Source: an uncultured Treponema sp. (GTDB lineage Bacteria; Spirochaetota; Spirochaetia; Treponematales; Treponemataceae). Taken from it: a DNA stretch of 64,000 nucleotides. Of the stretch, positions 54,960 to 64,000 are shown piece after piece. The stretch is taken from positions 1 through 64,000 of the forward strand of contig CASGDA010000011.1 in assembly GCA_949300145.1 (NCBI GenBank), in the 5' to 3' direction. A model generated the notes under the pieces. It was not told the origin of the DNA. It saw nothing but the letters and a program-made list of their open reading frames with translations, and searched no databases. Every line of letters begins with the position of its first letter. The first letter of the stretch is position 1. Both the position numbers and the translations under genes were made by a program.

Positions 54960-56343
54960 AGAAGACGGTATCAAGAACATCCGCTGAAACGGTCTCCCCG
55001 GTAATTTCTCCGATGGCGAACAGAGCGTCATCCAAATCCTGAACCACTGCATCGAGGGGAAATCCGTTTTCGGCGTTGTCCAGCGCGGCCTGCAGATAAG
55101 ACTCCACAGTTAACGCCGTTTCCTTCTGGCGCAGGCTTCCCAAGGCAGCCCCGGAAGCGGCGCCTTCCGTTTTCGCCAGAAGAGTTTCCGCCGCGGCTTT
55201 CACGAGAGCTTCAAGACCCGCCCCTGTTTTCGCGCTGACGGGGAAAACGCCGGCGACACCGGATTTTTTTTCATCAAGACCGAAAGAGGAAAACTGTTCC
55301 CGGAATTTTTCCGGCGGAAGGGAATTCTCCTTGTCGGTTTTATTCCATACAATAAACACAGGAATATTGTTTCCGCCGCCGTCCCGGAAAAATCCCGCGT
55401 CCTCTCCGGTAAAACCGGCGGAAGAATCAACCGTATAAAAAACAATATCAGCGCGCTGCAAAAGCTCACGTGTCCTCGCAATACCTTCAGCTTCGATTTT
55501 ATCCTCCGTTTCCCGGAGTCCGGCGGTGTCAAAAAGCCTCACAGGAATACCGGAAAAATCCGCCTCCGCCTCAATCCAGTCACGGGTTGTCCCGTGTATG
55601 TCCGAAACAATCGCGCGGTCTTCCTTCAAAAGGATATTAAAGAGCTTTGACTTCCCCGCATTTGTAGCCCCTGCAAGGACAATTTCAGCCCCGCTCTGGT
55701 AAAGCTTTTCGGAAGACCAGGTCGAGGAAAGAAGCCTTAAAGATTCCAGCGCGCTTTCAACAAGGGAAGGATTAAAAGAACCCTTAACGGTTTCCTCATC
55801 CTCAGGATATTCTATTTCCACAGAAACAGCGGCGGCGGCCTCCAGAATTTTCGCACGGATTTCCGCAAAGGCGGCGGCGACACTTCCCGCCAGGCGCGCG
55901 GAAGCTTTTTTCCTTGCACGGGAGGTTTTCGCGGAAATTATTTCATTGATTGCCTCCGCACGGGTTAAATCCGTTTTTCCGCCGGCAAAAGCCCTCAGAG
56001 AAAACTCCCCGCCTTCCGCCGGACGGAAACCGGCTTTCAGCAGGGAGGAATATACGGCAGTGACGACGGAGGGACCGCCGTGACAGATTATTTCAACGGC
56101 GTCTTCGCCGGTAAAACCGGAGGGCGCCCGGTAAACAGCGGCCACGACTTCATCAACCGGCTCCCCTGAGCCGCATTCAAGAATCCAGCCGTGGACAAGG
56201 GAATGGGAAGGAGCGTTCAGCAAAGCTTCGGGCCGGGAGAAAATTCCGGAGACAATTTCAAGGGAACCTTTTCCGGAAGTCCTTACAATTCCGAGTGCGG
56301 CCGGCGCAAGAGCCGTTGCGATGGCGGCGATGGGATCCGACAT
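54937..56343 (-). CDS. mnmE: tRNA uridine-5-carboxymethylaminomethyl modification GTPase MnmE
   Basis: A 468-residue protein. The N-terminal domain starts MSDPIAAIATALAPAALGIVR, the usual MnmE front. DLTRAEAINEIISAKT near residue 115 and the G domain follow: AGATNAGKSKLFN, DIHGTTRDWIE, DTAGLRETED and WNKTDKE. The last residues, FSKFCVGK, hold the C-terminal cysteine of the C-x-GK motif. With MnmG it modifies wobble uridines. ATG 56343 fits the family start, though its ribosome site is weak; longer in-frame starts lie upstream. Confidence 0.93.
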   Translation of the reverse strand: MSDPIAAIATALAPAALGIVRTSGKGSLEIVSGIFSRPEALLNAPSHSLVHGWILECGSGEPVDEVVAAVYRAPSGFTGEDAVEIICHGGPSVVTAVYSSLLKAGFRPAEGGEFSLRAFAGGKTDLTRAEAINEIISAKTSRARKKASARLAGSVAAAFAEIRAKILEAAAAVSVEIEYPEDEETVKGSFNPSLVESALESLRLLSSTWSSEKLYQSGAEIVLAGATNAGKSKLFNILLKEDRAIVSDIHGTTRDWIEAEADFSGIPVRLFDTAGLRETEDKIEAEGIARTRELLQRADIVFYTVDSSAGFTGEDAGFFRDGGGNNIPVFIVWNKTDKENSLPPEKFREQFSSFGLDEKKSGVAGVFPVSAKTGAGLEALVKAAAETLLAKTEGAASGAALGSLRQKETALTVESYLQAALDNAENGFPLDAVVQDLDDALFAIGEITGETVSADVLDTVFSKFCVGK

Positions 56344-56474
56344 AACATTTCGCACCGCGTTGTTTATCTGATTTTTATCCTGAAGCATCATGGAAAGGAT
56401 TATAATGTTTTGAAAAAAAAAAATCAGGCCTTGCCGCCGTTTACATTTTGCTGGTAAATTTTCGGTTTCTATCT

Positions 56475-56498
56475 TATAATAGGGCAAAGGAGTATAAT
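56475..56498 (+). promoter_or_regulatory. -10 box and ribosome site of malQ
   Basis: TATAAT at 56475-56480 is followed by AAAGGAG (56486-56492) and ATG 56499. A good -35 box is not obvious. Confidence 0.5.
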
Positions 56499-58508
56499 AT
56501 GCAGTTTCCTGTTTTCAACAGCCCGGTTACCGGCGTCGCAGTTCCGGTGGCGGCTCTCAGGTCGAAAGAAAGCTGCGGGATAGGTGAATTCGCCGACATC
56601 ATACCGTTCGCTGATTTCTGCGAAAAAGCCGGCCTTAATTTAATACAGCTTCTTCCTGTGAACGATACGGGGACGGAAAGCTCCCCTTACAGCGCCCTCT
56701 CTGCCTTTGCCCTTCATCCTTTGTATTTAAGGATTCAGGATTTACCGGAAGCAAAAAAATTCTCATCCGCAATAAAAGAGCTTGCGGCGAAATACGAAAA
56801 TGAAGAACGCTTTGACTACACATCCATACGCAACGCAAAACTGAATTTGCTGCATGAAATATATAATGCGAACGAAACCCAGATAAAGGAATCCGCAAAA
56901 TCAGGTCCTCTCGCAAAATGGATTTCAGAAAATCCCTGGATTACAGACTACGCGGTTTTCATGAATCTGAAATATTATAATTTTGAAGCCTCCTGGAAAA
57001 CATGGGATAAAATGCGCACCCCCAGCCATGTTGAAATACACAACAGATGGGAAAAAGAAACCCACAAATCAGGACATATTTTTTATGCATGGCTTCAAAT
57101 GCACCTCCACAAACAATTCCTCGAAGCGGCGGAATATTGCAGCAGGAAAAACATAGCCTTAAAGGGCGATATCCCGATAATGATGAATGAGGACTCATGC
57201 GACATATGGGCGAACCCTGAATTTTTCCGGTTTGATTTAAGGGCAGGAAGCCCGCCGGATGACTCCAACCCTACCGGGCAGAACTGGGGCTTCCCGATTT
57301 ATAACTGGGACAACCTTGAGGAAGACGATTTTTCCTGGTGGAAAGCAAGGCTGAAAAACGCCGCGAAATATTACAACGCCTTCCGTATAGACCATATACT
57401 GGGATTCTTCCGCATATGGTCCGTCCCCGACGGAGAACAGACCGGAGCGCTGGGATGGACTATGCCGCATCAGGGAATAACCGAAACAGAACTTTCGATA
57501 CTCGGTTTTACCGGAGACAGGCTGCGCTGGATAACCCAGCCGCATGTTCCGACAAAAGATATTGAGGCTGTCAACAATTACGATTACCTCGGAACCCACG
57601 GACAGCTGCATAAGGTGATGGACAGAATCGGTGACGAAGAGTTATGGCTTTTTAAGCCGTCCATACACAACGACGGGGACATCCGTAAAACCGATTTGTC
57701 TGAACCGGTGAAAGAAGCCCTCTGCAGAAAATGGCGTGACCGTGTATTGCTTGTGACCGGACGCAGCAACAGGGCGGAGCACGAATATTCCCCCGTCTGG
57801 AAATATTACGAATCCACCGCATGGCAGACCCTTTCATATGAAGAGAAAACAAAACTGGAAAAACTCTTCCATGAAAAAAGAAAAACCGGGGAAGAAATGT
57901 GGAAAAAGCAGGCGGAGAAACTCCTTTCCATGATAACAAACGCCACTGACATGCTTCCCTGCGCCGAAGACCTGGGCGATATTCCCGCCTGCGTTCCGGA
58001 AGTATTGAAGGAACTCAATATATACGGCCTGAAAGTTATGCGCTGGGAAAGGGAATGGGACAAGCAGGGACAGCCTTTCAGGGACATTCATTCGTATCAG
58101 GAAAATTCCGTGGCAACGCCTTCCGTCCATGACTCCTCAACTTTAAGGGACTGGTGGGAAAACGAAGAAGGGGCTGAGGCCTTTTGCAAAACCTTCTTCC
58201 CCGGATATGACGAACAGAGACCGCAGGAAATCAAACCGGGTAAATACAATCCCGCAACGGCGGAAAAAGTTCTTACGCTTCTTTCGGAGACATCTTCCAA
58301 ACTTTTCGTTCCGCCGATTCAAGACTGGCTGGCCCTCTCAGAGGAATTTTATTCAGAGAAAGCCTCTTCCGAACGCATAAACATCCCCGGTTCCGTTTCA
58401 AAATTCAACTGGACATACCGGCTGCCTGTCACCGCGGAAGATTTGAAGAAAAACAAGACATTATGCAATGCCATCCAAAAAATCTGCAAACATAGGAGCT
58501 CCAAGTGA
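56499..58508 (+). CDS. malQ: 4-alpha-glucanotransferase (amylomaltase, GH77)
   Basis: A 669-residue cytoplasmic enzyme. GVAVPVAALRSKESCGIGEFADI at the N-terminus, GLNLIQLLPVNDTGT, the nucleophile Asp in FRIDHILGFFRIW near residue 300, the acid/base Glu in LPCAEDLGDIPACV, and SVHDSSTLRDWW near residue 545 are the GH77 landmarks. It moves alpha-1,4-glucan segments between chains. Its stop overlaps the start of the next GH13 gene (GTGA), so the two are translationally coupled, and both belong to glycogen or maltodextrin use. Confidence 0.94.
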   Translation: MQFPVFNSPVTGVAVPVAALRSKESCGIGEFADIIPFADFCEKAGLNLIQLLPVNDTGTESSPYSALSAFALHPLYLRIQDLPEAKKFSSAIKELAAKYENEERFDYTSIRNAKLNLLHEIYNANETQIKESAKSGPLAKWISENPWITDYAVFMNLKYYNFEASWKTWDKMRTPSHVEIHNRWEKETHKSGHIFYAWLQMHLHKQFLEAAEYCSRKNIALKGDIPIMMNEDSCDIWANPEFFRFDLRAGSPPDDSNPTGQNWGFPIYNWDNLEEDDFSWWKARLKNAAKYYNAFRIDHILGFFRIWSVPDGEQTGALGWTMPHQGITETELSILGFTGDRLRWITQPHVPTKDIEAVNNYDYLGTHGQLHKVMDRIGDEELWLFKPSIHNDGDIRKTDLSEPVKEALCRKWRDRVLLVTGRSNRAEHEYSPVWKYYESTAWQTLSYEEKTKLEKLFHEKRKTGEEMWKKQAEKLLSMITNATDMLPCAEDLGDIPACVPEVLKELNIYGLKVMRWEREWDKQGQPFRDIHSYQENSVATPSVHDSSTLRDWWENEEGAEAFCKTFFPGYDEQRPQEIKPGKYNPATAEKVLTLLSETSSKLFVPPIQDWLALSEEFYSEKASSERINIPGSVSKFNWTYRLPVTAEDLKKNKTLCNAIQKICKHRSSK

Positions 58509-61500
58509 AAACCACCTATGATTTTCTCTTCTCGACCGGAGAAAAAGGACTGGACAAGCAGTTTCAGGAATTCCACATATCAGCGGATTGCCGCCGCCGG
58601 TGTAAATTCGAATCCAGCCTTTTCGCTTCTTCCGGCAATGTCATTTTGTCCGGGCTCAAGGAAGTCCGCCTTTTCGTACAGAAATACAACAACACCCTGC
58701 CTCCTGGCGCGGAACCAAAACTTTACCTGAAGGCAGGCTCCCTTAACGCCATGGGGCTGATAGACGAAATTTTCCATTATGTCTGCCGGCTTTACAGACG
58801 GGACATAAACCCGGATTTTATGAGACTCGCATGGGAAGAAGTCACCGCCGCTCTCGGCAGGGAAAAGGCGGAGGTACTGATACTTGCCTTTACGAGGGAG
58901 TTTCCCCCGGCAGAAGTCTACACAGGAGGAAAAACCTGTGAAGAATGGCTTGCGGAAAAAGACCCGGAATCAGGAGTCCCGAATTCAATCATCACATTGG
59001 AAGAAATGATTCTTCTGCGGCTGGCCAATGAAAACCCGGCTTTCGAGCCTTTTTTTCCGATGTTCAATGACGAAAGGCTGAAGGAAATTCCGGGGTATGC
59101 CCTTTTCTGGGAAACAATCCGCACATGGTCGGCGAAAAATCCCTCCTTCGGTCCTGAAGGGCTGGATTTAATCTCCATGCTGAAAGCTCCCGTCGCATTT
59201 TCCCCCAATGATTTAAGGGGGCAGCTGGACTACATACGGACACACTGGGCATACCTGCTGGGAGACTGGCTTGCACGGCTTCTGGCGGGACTCGATGTGC
59301 TGGCGGAAGAAAACAAACCCGGATGGGCCGGCGGAATCGGAGGCGGGAACCCCGAAATGAATCCCTATGATTTCGGGGATATCAGCAAAGAATACGAGCG
59401 TTACAGCCCGGACCGTGAGTGGATGCCGAATGTTGTGCTGATGGCAAAAAGCACGCTTGTCTGGTTGAGCCAGCTGTCAAAAAAATACGGAAGGGACATA
59501 ACCCGCTTGGATCAAATTCCGGACGAAGAACTTGATTTTCTGGCGTCCGCCGGATTCACCGGATTATGGCTCATAGGATTGTGGGAACGTTCCCCTGCCA
59601 GCGCCCGTATAAAACAAATATGCGGCAACCCGGAAGCGGCGGCGAGCGCTTACAGTCTCGACGACTACGAAATCGCGTGGGAGCTCGGCGGATGGGAAGC
59701 CCTGGACAACCTGCGGCGCAGAGCCTGGCAGAGAGGAATAAGGCTTGCGTCGGACATGGTTCCCAACCACACCGGAATGGACTCCAAATGGGTGGTTGAA
59801 AAACCCGATTTATTTGTACAGACAAGGGACTGCCCGTTCCCCACATATGACTTTAACGGCGAAAACCTTTCCCACGACGGCAGGGTAAGCATCTTCCTGG
59901 AAAATCATTATTACAGCAAAACCGACTGCGCCGTAGTATTCAAACGGGTGGACAACGCCACGGGAGATACACGTTACATATACCACGGAAACGACGGAAC
60001 CGGTATGCCGTGGAACGACACAGCCCAAATCGACTTCTTGAATCCGCAGGCAAGGGAAGAAGTTATCCAGAAAATACTTCACGTCGCAAGAAATTTCCCG
60101 ATTATCAGATTCGATGCGGCGATGGTTCTCGCAAAAAAACACATCCAGCGCCTGTGGTATCCCGAACCGGGACGCGGCGGGGATATCGCCAGCCGCTCGC
60201 AATTCGCCGTAAGCCGCGAAGAGTTTGAACGGCGGATACCGGAAGAATTCTGGCGGGAAGTGGTTGACCGCTGCGCAAGGGAAATCCCGGACACACTTCT
60301 TCTTGCGGAAGCGTTCTGGATGATGGAAGGTTACTTTGTCAGAACATTGGGAATGCACAGGGTATACAACTCCGCCTTCATGAACATGCTGAAAAGGGAA
60401 GACAACGACAAATACCGCAGCACCATAAAAAACACCATCGAATTCGATCCGGAAATCCTGAAGCGTTACGTCAACTTCATGAACAATCCGGACGAAGAAA
60501 CCGCGGTGGCGCAGTTCGGGAAAGGAGACAAATACTTCGGCGTCTGTACAATGATGGTTGCAATGCCGGGGCTTCCGATGTTCGGCCACGGACAGATTGA
60601 AGGTTTTGAAGAAAAATACGGCATGGAATACCGCCGGGCCTACAAAGATGAGCACACGGACGAAGGCCTCCTTCAAAGGCACAGGAGGGAAATTTTCCCC
60701 CTCATGAAAAAGAGATGGCTGTTCGCCGGAGTGGAAAACTTCCTCCTTTACGATTTTTACACGGGTGAAGGCGTAAACGAAAACGTATTCGCCTGGTCAA
60801 ACCGCGCCGGTAATGAAAGGGCCCTTATCCTGTACAACAACAAGTACGAAAGAACTTCAGGCTGGATACGTATTTCCGCCGCTTCAGCCCAAAAGGAAGC
60901 GGACGGCTCGAAAAAGCTCGTGCAGAAAACCCTTTCGGAAGGATTAGCGCTCACGGTAAAACCGGACAGATTCTGCGTCATGCAGGAAATCCGTTCAGGC
61001 TTATGGTACCTCCGCTCCGTGCAGGACATGGCCGAACAGGGGCTTTTCGCCGCCCTTGACGGATTCCAGGCCCAGGTATTCCTGAATATCTACGAAGCTG
61101 ATGACCCGGACGGAATATACAGGAAACTTCATGACTCGCTTAACGGAAAGGGAATCGCAGATGTATTCATGGGTCTGCAGAATATCTTCCTTAAAGAACT
61201 TTATGAATCAATGTCGGCGGTTTTAACGCCGGAGTATTTCTCGCGGGCAAGGAATTTCATCACCGCCGGAAAAGATTACGGTATATACAGACAAAAAGCG
61301 CTTCCGGGAGGATTCGGATTCAACCTGGCGGCCGCCGTGCGGGCATTCCTGTCGGTATTCGGAATTCATCTGCGTAAAAAAGCCTTTATTCTTCCCGAAG
61401 GAACAGCGGAAGGAAAATTCATCCGTTCCCTCGAAACTCCCGCCAGGAATTTCTACAGGAAATTCGCAGAGTTTGTGTGCGGAAACTACAAGGCTTCCTC

Positions 61501-62098
61501 GATTCCTGAAATAGCGCAGCTCACGGGAAGCGGTCACTTCCGCTTTGATGTGGACGCGGCCTGGAATTCTTTTGCCGAAGGATTGTCGAGGATTTTCGTC
61601 TCCCCGGCTTCCATGATAAAAGAAAACGCTTTCCCGGAGATTTTCGCCGGAGCCGCGCTCATTGCGCCTGTAAGGGAACTTTTCCGTGGAAAGATTTCCG
61701 CCGGAACACTGGAGAAACTCATAAATCTGTGGACTTTGGACCGGAAGATTTCCGACATCCTTACAGACGAGGGAGTTTCCTCCCACGAAACGGGGCACAA
61801 CTTTTACGTGCTGAAAACGCTTCTGCCCATATTCGCAGACAGAAAACTGTCACTCAGAAATGTATTTGAAGGGCTTTTAAGCTCGGATGCCGCAAGGGAT
61901 CTCATGCAGGTACACGACTGGGACGGAACAAGCTGGTTCAACAAGGAACCGGCGGAGCATATCATCAGGGTTCTGTTCGCCGCATGGTCAGTCTGGGGAA
62001 TCCGGCCACTTCAGCCGAAAAACCTGGAAAACCTGTGCTTCGCGGCGATCGGGGAATCGGAGTACAAAACGGACAAACTGCCGGTTCATAAAGCGTAA
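58505..62098 (+). CDS. Very large GH13 alpha-amylase-family protein
   Basis: A 1197-residue cytoplasmic protein (no signal peptide). The GH13 barrel begins near residue 290: FTGLWLIGLWERSPASARIKQI, ASDMVPNHTGMDSKWV (region I), PIIRFDAAMVLAKKHI with the nucleophile Asp near residue 540 (region II), LLLAEAFWMMEGYF with the acid/base Glu (region III). About 280 residues before the barrel and about 400 after it are unfamiliar to me. It starts at a GTG inside the malQ stop. It probably acts on glycogen-like glucans. Exact activity is not readable. Confidence 0.85.
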   Translation: MKTTYDFLFSTGEKGLDKQFQEFHISADCRRRCKFESSLFASSGNVILSGLKEVRLFVQKYNNTLPPGAEPKLYLKAGSLNAMGLIDEIFHYVCRLYRRDINPDFMRLAWEEVTAALGREKAEVLILAFTREFPPAEVYTGGKTCEEWLAEKDPESGVPNSIITLEEMILLRLANENPAFEPFFPMFNDERLKEIPGYALFWETIRTWSAKNPSFGPEGLDLISMLKAPVAFSPNDLRGQLDYIRTHWAYLLGDWLARLLAGLDVLAEENKPGWAGGIGGGNPEMNPYDFGDISKEYERYSPDREWMPNVVLMAKSTLVWLSQLSKKYGRDITRLDQIPDEELDFLASAGFTGLWLIGLWERSPASARIKQICGNPEAAASAYSLDDYEIAWELGGWEALDNLRRRAWQRGIRLASDMVPNHTGMDSKWVVEKPDLFVQTRDCPFPTYDFNGENLSHDGRVSIFLENHYYSKTDCAVVFKRVDNATGDTRYIYHGNDGTGMPWNDTAQIDFLNPQAREEVIQKILHVARNFPIIRFDAAMVLAKKHIQRLWYPEPGRGGDIASRSQFAVSREEFERRIPEEFWREVVDRCAREIPDTLLLAEAFWMMEGYFVRTLGMHRVYNSAFMNMLKREDNDKYRSTIKNTIEFDPEILKRYVNFMNNPDEETAVAQFGKGDKYFGVCTMMVAMPGLPMFGHGQIEGFEEKYGMEYRRAYKDEHTDEGLLQRHRREIFPLMKKRWLFAGVENFLLYDFYTGEGVNENVFAWSNRAGNERALILYNNKYERTSGWIRISAASAQKEADGSKKLVQKTLSEGLALTVKPDRFCVMQEIRSGLWYLRSVQDMAEQGLFAALDGFQAQVFLNIYEADDPDGIYRKLHDSLNGKGIADVFMGLQNIFLKELYESMSAVLTPEYFSRARNFITAGKDYGIYRQKALPGGFGFNLAAAVRAFLSVFGIHLRKKAFILPEGTAEGKFIRSLETPARNFYRKFAEFVCGNYKASSIPEIAQLTGSGHFRFDVDAAWNSFAEGLSRIFVSPASMIKENAFPEIFAGAALIAPVRELFRGKISAGTLEKLINLWTLDRKISDILTDEGVSSHETGHNFYVLKTLLPIFADRKLSLRNVFEGLLSSDAARDLMQVHDWDGTSWFNKEPAEHIIRVLFAAWSVWGIRPLQPKNLENLCFAAIGESEYKTDKLPVHKA

Positions 62099-62101
62099 AA
62101 G

Positions 62102-62160
62102 TACCGGACGGCTTGTATGACATGCATTACGTTTTGTCATACAAGCCGTTGATACCGGTA
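62102..62160. terminator. Long palindrome after the GH13 gene
   Basis: A perfect 15-bp inverted repeat (arms 62108-62122 and 62135-62149, ACGGCTTGTATGACA and its complement) with a 12-base loop, framed by an outer TACCGG/CCGGTA pair (62102-62107 and 62155-62160). It lies between convergent genes and has no T-run. It probably terminates transcription in both directions. Confidence 0.6.
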
Positions 62161-62178
62161 AGGAATATACCGTATCGG

Positions 62179-62799
62179 TCAGCGGATAAAATTCGTCATT
62201 TCGCGTTTTTCATTTGAAACAGGAAGGCCGTATTTCTCTTTTCCAAGGGCTATGCTTTTAATCAAAAAAGCCATATTTCTTCCCAGAGTACGCATCGTCT
62301 GCAAACCTTCCGCATCCTTTTCCGCCTCGCCGGGAAGCCGCCCGTGCACGCTGTTCCAATACTGGCTTGAAACGACAGGCATCCCGCTGATGGTAAAGTA
62401 TTTATTCAGCTCGTCAAATGTAGCGGAACATCCGCCGCGTCTGGCGACCACAACGGAAGCCCCGGCTTTCATGGTTTTATCAAAACGGGTGCTGTAAAAA
62501 AGTCTGTCCAGACAAGCCACAAGCGTGGCATTGGCCGAAGCATAATACACCGGAGAACCGACAATAAGACCGTCGCACGCTTCAAACCTGGGGGCGAGTT
62601 CATTGACGACATCATCAATACTGCATTTTCCGTGTTCAAAGCAATAACCGCAGGCCAGACATCCCCGGACGGATTTTGCGCCGATATTCACGGTCTCAGT
62701 TTCAATCCCGTTTTCCTCAAGGGTTTTCGCCGCTTCTTTTAAAGCCGCCGCTGTATTTCCGTTCCCGCGCGGGCTTCCATTCAAAATCAAGACCTTCAT
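62179..62799 (-). CDS. Flavodoxin-family NAD(P)H-dependent reductase
   Basis: A 206-residue flavoprotein: MKVLILNGSPRGNGNTAAAL gives the FMN phosphate-binding loop, CLACGYCFEHGKC suggests a small cysteine cluster of the iron-sulfur flavoprotein type, and GLIVGSPVYYASANA and RGGCSATFDELN continue the flavodoxin-like fold. Such proteins reduce quinones, metals or other small acceptors. The gene has its own start at 62799 and no obvious partner. Confidence 0.86.
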   Translation of the reverse strand: MKVLILNGSPRGNGNTAAALKEAAKTLEENGIETETVNIGAKSVRGCLACGYCFEHGKCSIDDVVNELAPRFEACDGLIVGSPVYYASANATLVACLDRLFYSTRFDKTMKAGASVVVARRGGCSATFDELNKYFTISGMPVVSSQYWNSVHGRLPGEAEKDAEGLQTMRTLGRNMAFLIKSIALGKEKYGLPVSNEKREMTNFIR

Positions 62800-62942
62800 T
62801 TTATTCTCCTCTCAAAAATATATCTGACAGCACAGTATACCGCATCCGCATGAAATATACATCAAGCGGCGGCATTCTTTTCCCCAGTACGTGAAACCGG
62901 AACAAAATTGACTTTAATCGTGTTTTTTGGGATAATGACAGG

Positions 62943-63929
62943 GTGAGATTCAAAATTATCTGTCTAACAGCCATGGGCGTGTTTTTTTCGCTTATTTCCT
63001 GTGCAGCCTCTCCGGCGGCGGATCTTTCAAAGCATAAAGACACTTTAAGCGAACAGGCATTCATTTCCGAAGAGCAAAATGAAACGGAAATTTCTTCCCT
63101 AAACGCGGAACCGGACGGTATTTCGATTCTGCGGCGTGCATATCCCGATGTTACTTTTGACGCAACCTATGATGACGCCGCCGGTGACTGGAAGATTTCC
63201 ATCACAGCCGGGGAGCATGCCGGCGAACTTTACTGGTGCGACGGCAAGCTTCTACCGGAAGATAAACTGGCGGAAAAAGACAATTACTGGAAATTGTTTT
63301 ATAAATATCCGGAAAAAGTCGCGGATCCAAAAGATTTCTCCCCGGAAGAAATCGAGCGTATAAGGAATTTCAGCTCTCCTGAAAACAGGAGGGAAGGAGC
63401 CTCTTCCCCGCAGTTTTTCTACAACCTGATTTACGACTGTGAAACCCGCAGGGCGGTGGAACAACATATCACCAAAGTCTCCTTTTTAGGCAAACGAAGC
63501 AACATCCACGAAAGGATAAAGGAACCTCTAGCCGCTGTAGAAAAGCAGATTCTTGAGGCGGCGGAGACCGACCCGGAAACGAAGGCTTTCGTTGACACGC
63601 TTGCAAGCGCGGACAGTTACAACTGGCGGGAAATAAGCGATTCAGGAAGCCGTTCCTTCCACAGTATGGGAATAGCGGTGGATGTACTTCCCCGTGGCTG
63701 GGGACAGAAAAACATATACTGGGCATGGCGCCGAGACATCGACCCCGAAAACTGGATGCTGCTTCCCCTGGACAGACGCTGGACGCCGCCTCAGACTGTA
63801 ATACGTATATTTGAAAAAAACGGATTCATCTGGGGAGGAAAATGGACAATCTGGGATAACATGCATTTTGAATACCGGCCGGAAGTAATCATATACAGCA
63901 ACGAATACAATACTTCCGGAAAACGGTAG
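62943..63929 (+). CDS. M15-type D-alanyl-D-alanine carboxypeptidase-like lipoprotein
   Basis: About 328 residues. The front (VRFKIICLTAMGVFFSLISC from a GTG) is a lipoprotein signal. The C-terminal part has SFHSMGIAVDVLP near residue 240, the HxxGxAxD zinc motif of M15 peptidases, and FIWGGKWTIWDNMHFEYRPE near residue 300 with the second zinc histidine. It should trim D-Ala or related peptides in the wall. An in-frame ATG at 62973 is an alternative start. Confidence 0.8.
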   Translation: MRFKIICLTAMGVFFSLISCAASPAADLSKHKDTLSEQAFISEEQNETEISSLNAEPDGISILRRAYPDVTFDATYDDAAGDWKISITAGEHAGELYWCDGKLLPEDKLAEKDNYWKLFYKYPEKVADPKDFSPEEIERIRNFSSPENRREGASSPQFFYNLIYDCETRRAVEQHITKVSFLGKRSNIHERIKEPLAAVEKQILEAAETDPETKAFVDTLASADSYNWREISDSGSRSFHSMGIAVDVLPRGWGQKNIYWAWRRDIDPENWMLLPLDRRWTPPQTVIRIFEKNGFIWGGKWTIWDNMHFEYRPEVIIYSNEYNTSGKR

Positions 63930-63961
63930 CCCTGCCGCCGGCATCCGGTATCCGGCACGCC

Positions 63962-64000
63962 TTATTCCAGACGGAACTTCTCCCAAACACCGGGCGCCTC
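63962..64000 (-). CDS. C-terminus of an unidentified protein (continues outside window)
   Basis: The minus-strand frame is open from the window edge to a TAA at 63962-63964 and reads EAPGVWEKFRLE. This looks like a protein end, but it is too short to assign. Confidence 0.3.
   Translation of the reverse strand, partial: EAPGVWEKFRLE

Noticed and set aside
59810-60682. 290-codon minus-strand frame opposite the GH13 gene
   Set aside because: It lies opposite the catalytic motifs and has no motif or ribosome site of its own.

Overview
The window looks like a chromosome segment of a host-associated or anaerobic spirochaete, most likely of the Treponema lineage. This is inferred from several things: many periplasmic/outer-membrane proteins and lipoproteins, YARHG and SH3-type periplasmic proteins, LysM and TPR envelope proteins, a Mla-type lipid transporter, an HU-HIG-like DNA-binding protein, and anaerobic redox genes (ferredoxin, a ferredoxin-thioredoxin-reductase-like protein, a radical SAM protein). 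No rRNA is present; the only RNA gene seen is tRNA-Leu(CAA).

Layout. 1-4.9 kb (minus): nucleotide-sugar genes (DegT-type aminotransferase, Gfo/Idh dehydrogenase), an asparagine-synthase-like gene broken at a nine-G tract, a gene-poor stretch and a frameshifted outer-membrane barrel. 5.0-8.6 kb: CsoR repressor, P1B metal ATPase and an FAD-dependent pyridine-nucleotide oxidoreductase. 8.7-11.0 kb: an AT-rich, translationally coupled three-gene cassette (TIGR04255-like protein, HTH protein, protein with an SQDCD motif), the best candidate for an uncharacterised system. 11.0-13.0 kb: small membrane protein and glycogen synthase. 13.1-23.3 kb: a sugar catabolic locus with LacI regulator, two Gfo/Idh dehydrogenases, two AP-endonuclease-2-fold TIM barrels and a ribose-type ABC importer, divergent from a GH51 arabinofuranosidase and a Crp/Fnr regulator. 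24.0-25.3 kb: a redox cluster (thioredoxin, FTR-like protein, Fe-S membrane protein, ferredoxin). 25.6-31.1 kb: accessory periplasmic proteins, several damaged, plus arginase and a TPR lipoprotein. 31.1-33.6 kb: MlaD/F/E. 33.8-42.0 kb: HtpG, radical SAM protein, amidohydrolase lipoprotein, tRNA-Leu, Tex, RsmG. 42.1-44.5 kb: a broken convergent glycosyltransferase/GtrA pair and a membrane TPR protein with an Mrr-like C-terminus. 44.6-51.3 kb: LysM protein, lytic transglycosylase, UppP, FtsK. 51.3-56.3 kb: symporter, histidine kinase, SDR-like protein, MnmE. 56.5-64.0 kb: MalQ, a very large GH13 protein, flavodoxin-family protein, M15-type peptidase and the tail of one more gene.

How it fits together. 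GlgA, MalQ and the GH13 enzyme point to glycogen/alpha-glucan storage and turnover. The GH51 enzyme and ABC importer point to uptake and use of small arabinose-containing glycosides. The envelope genes (Mla, LysM, transglycosylase, UppP, M15) serve wall and outer-membrane maintenance. A notable property of the window is the number of broken reading frames: at least five look like single-base indels, mostly at short homopolymers, and others look like small deletions. Either the accessory genes are decaying or phase-variable, or the assembly carries residual indel errors; the sequence alone cannot decide.
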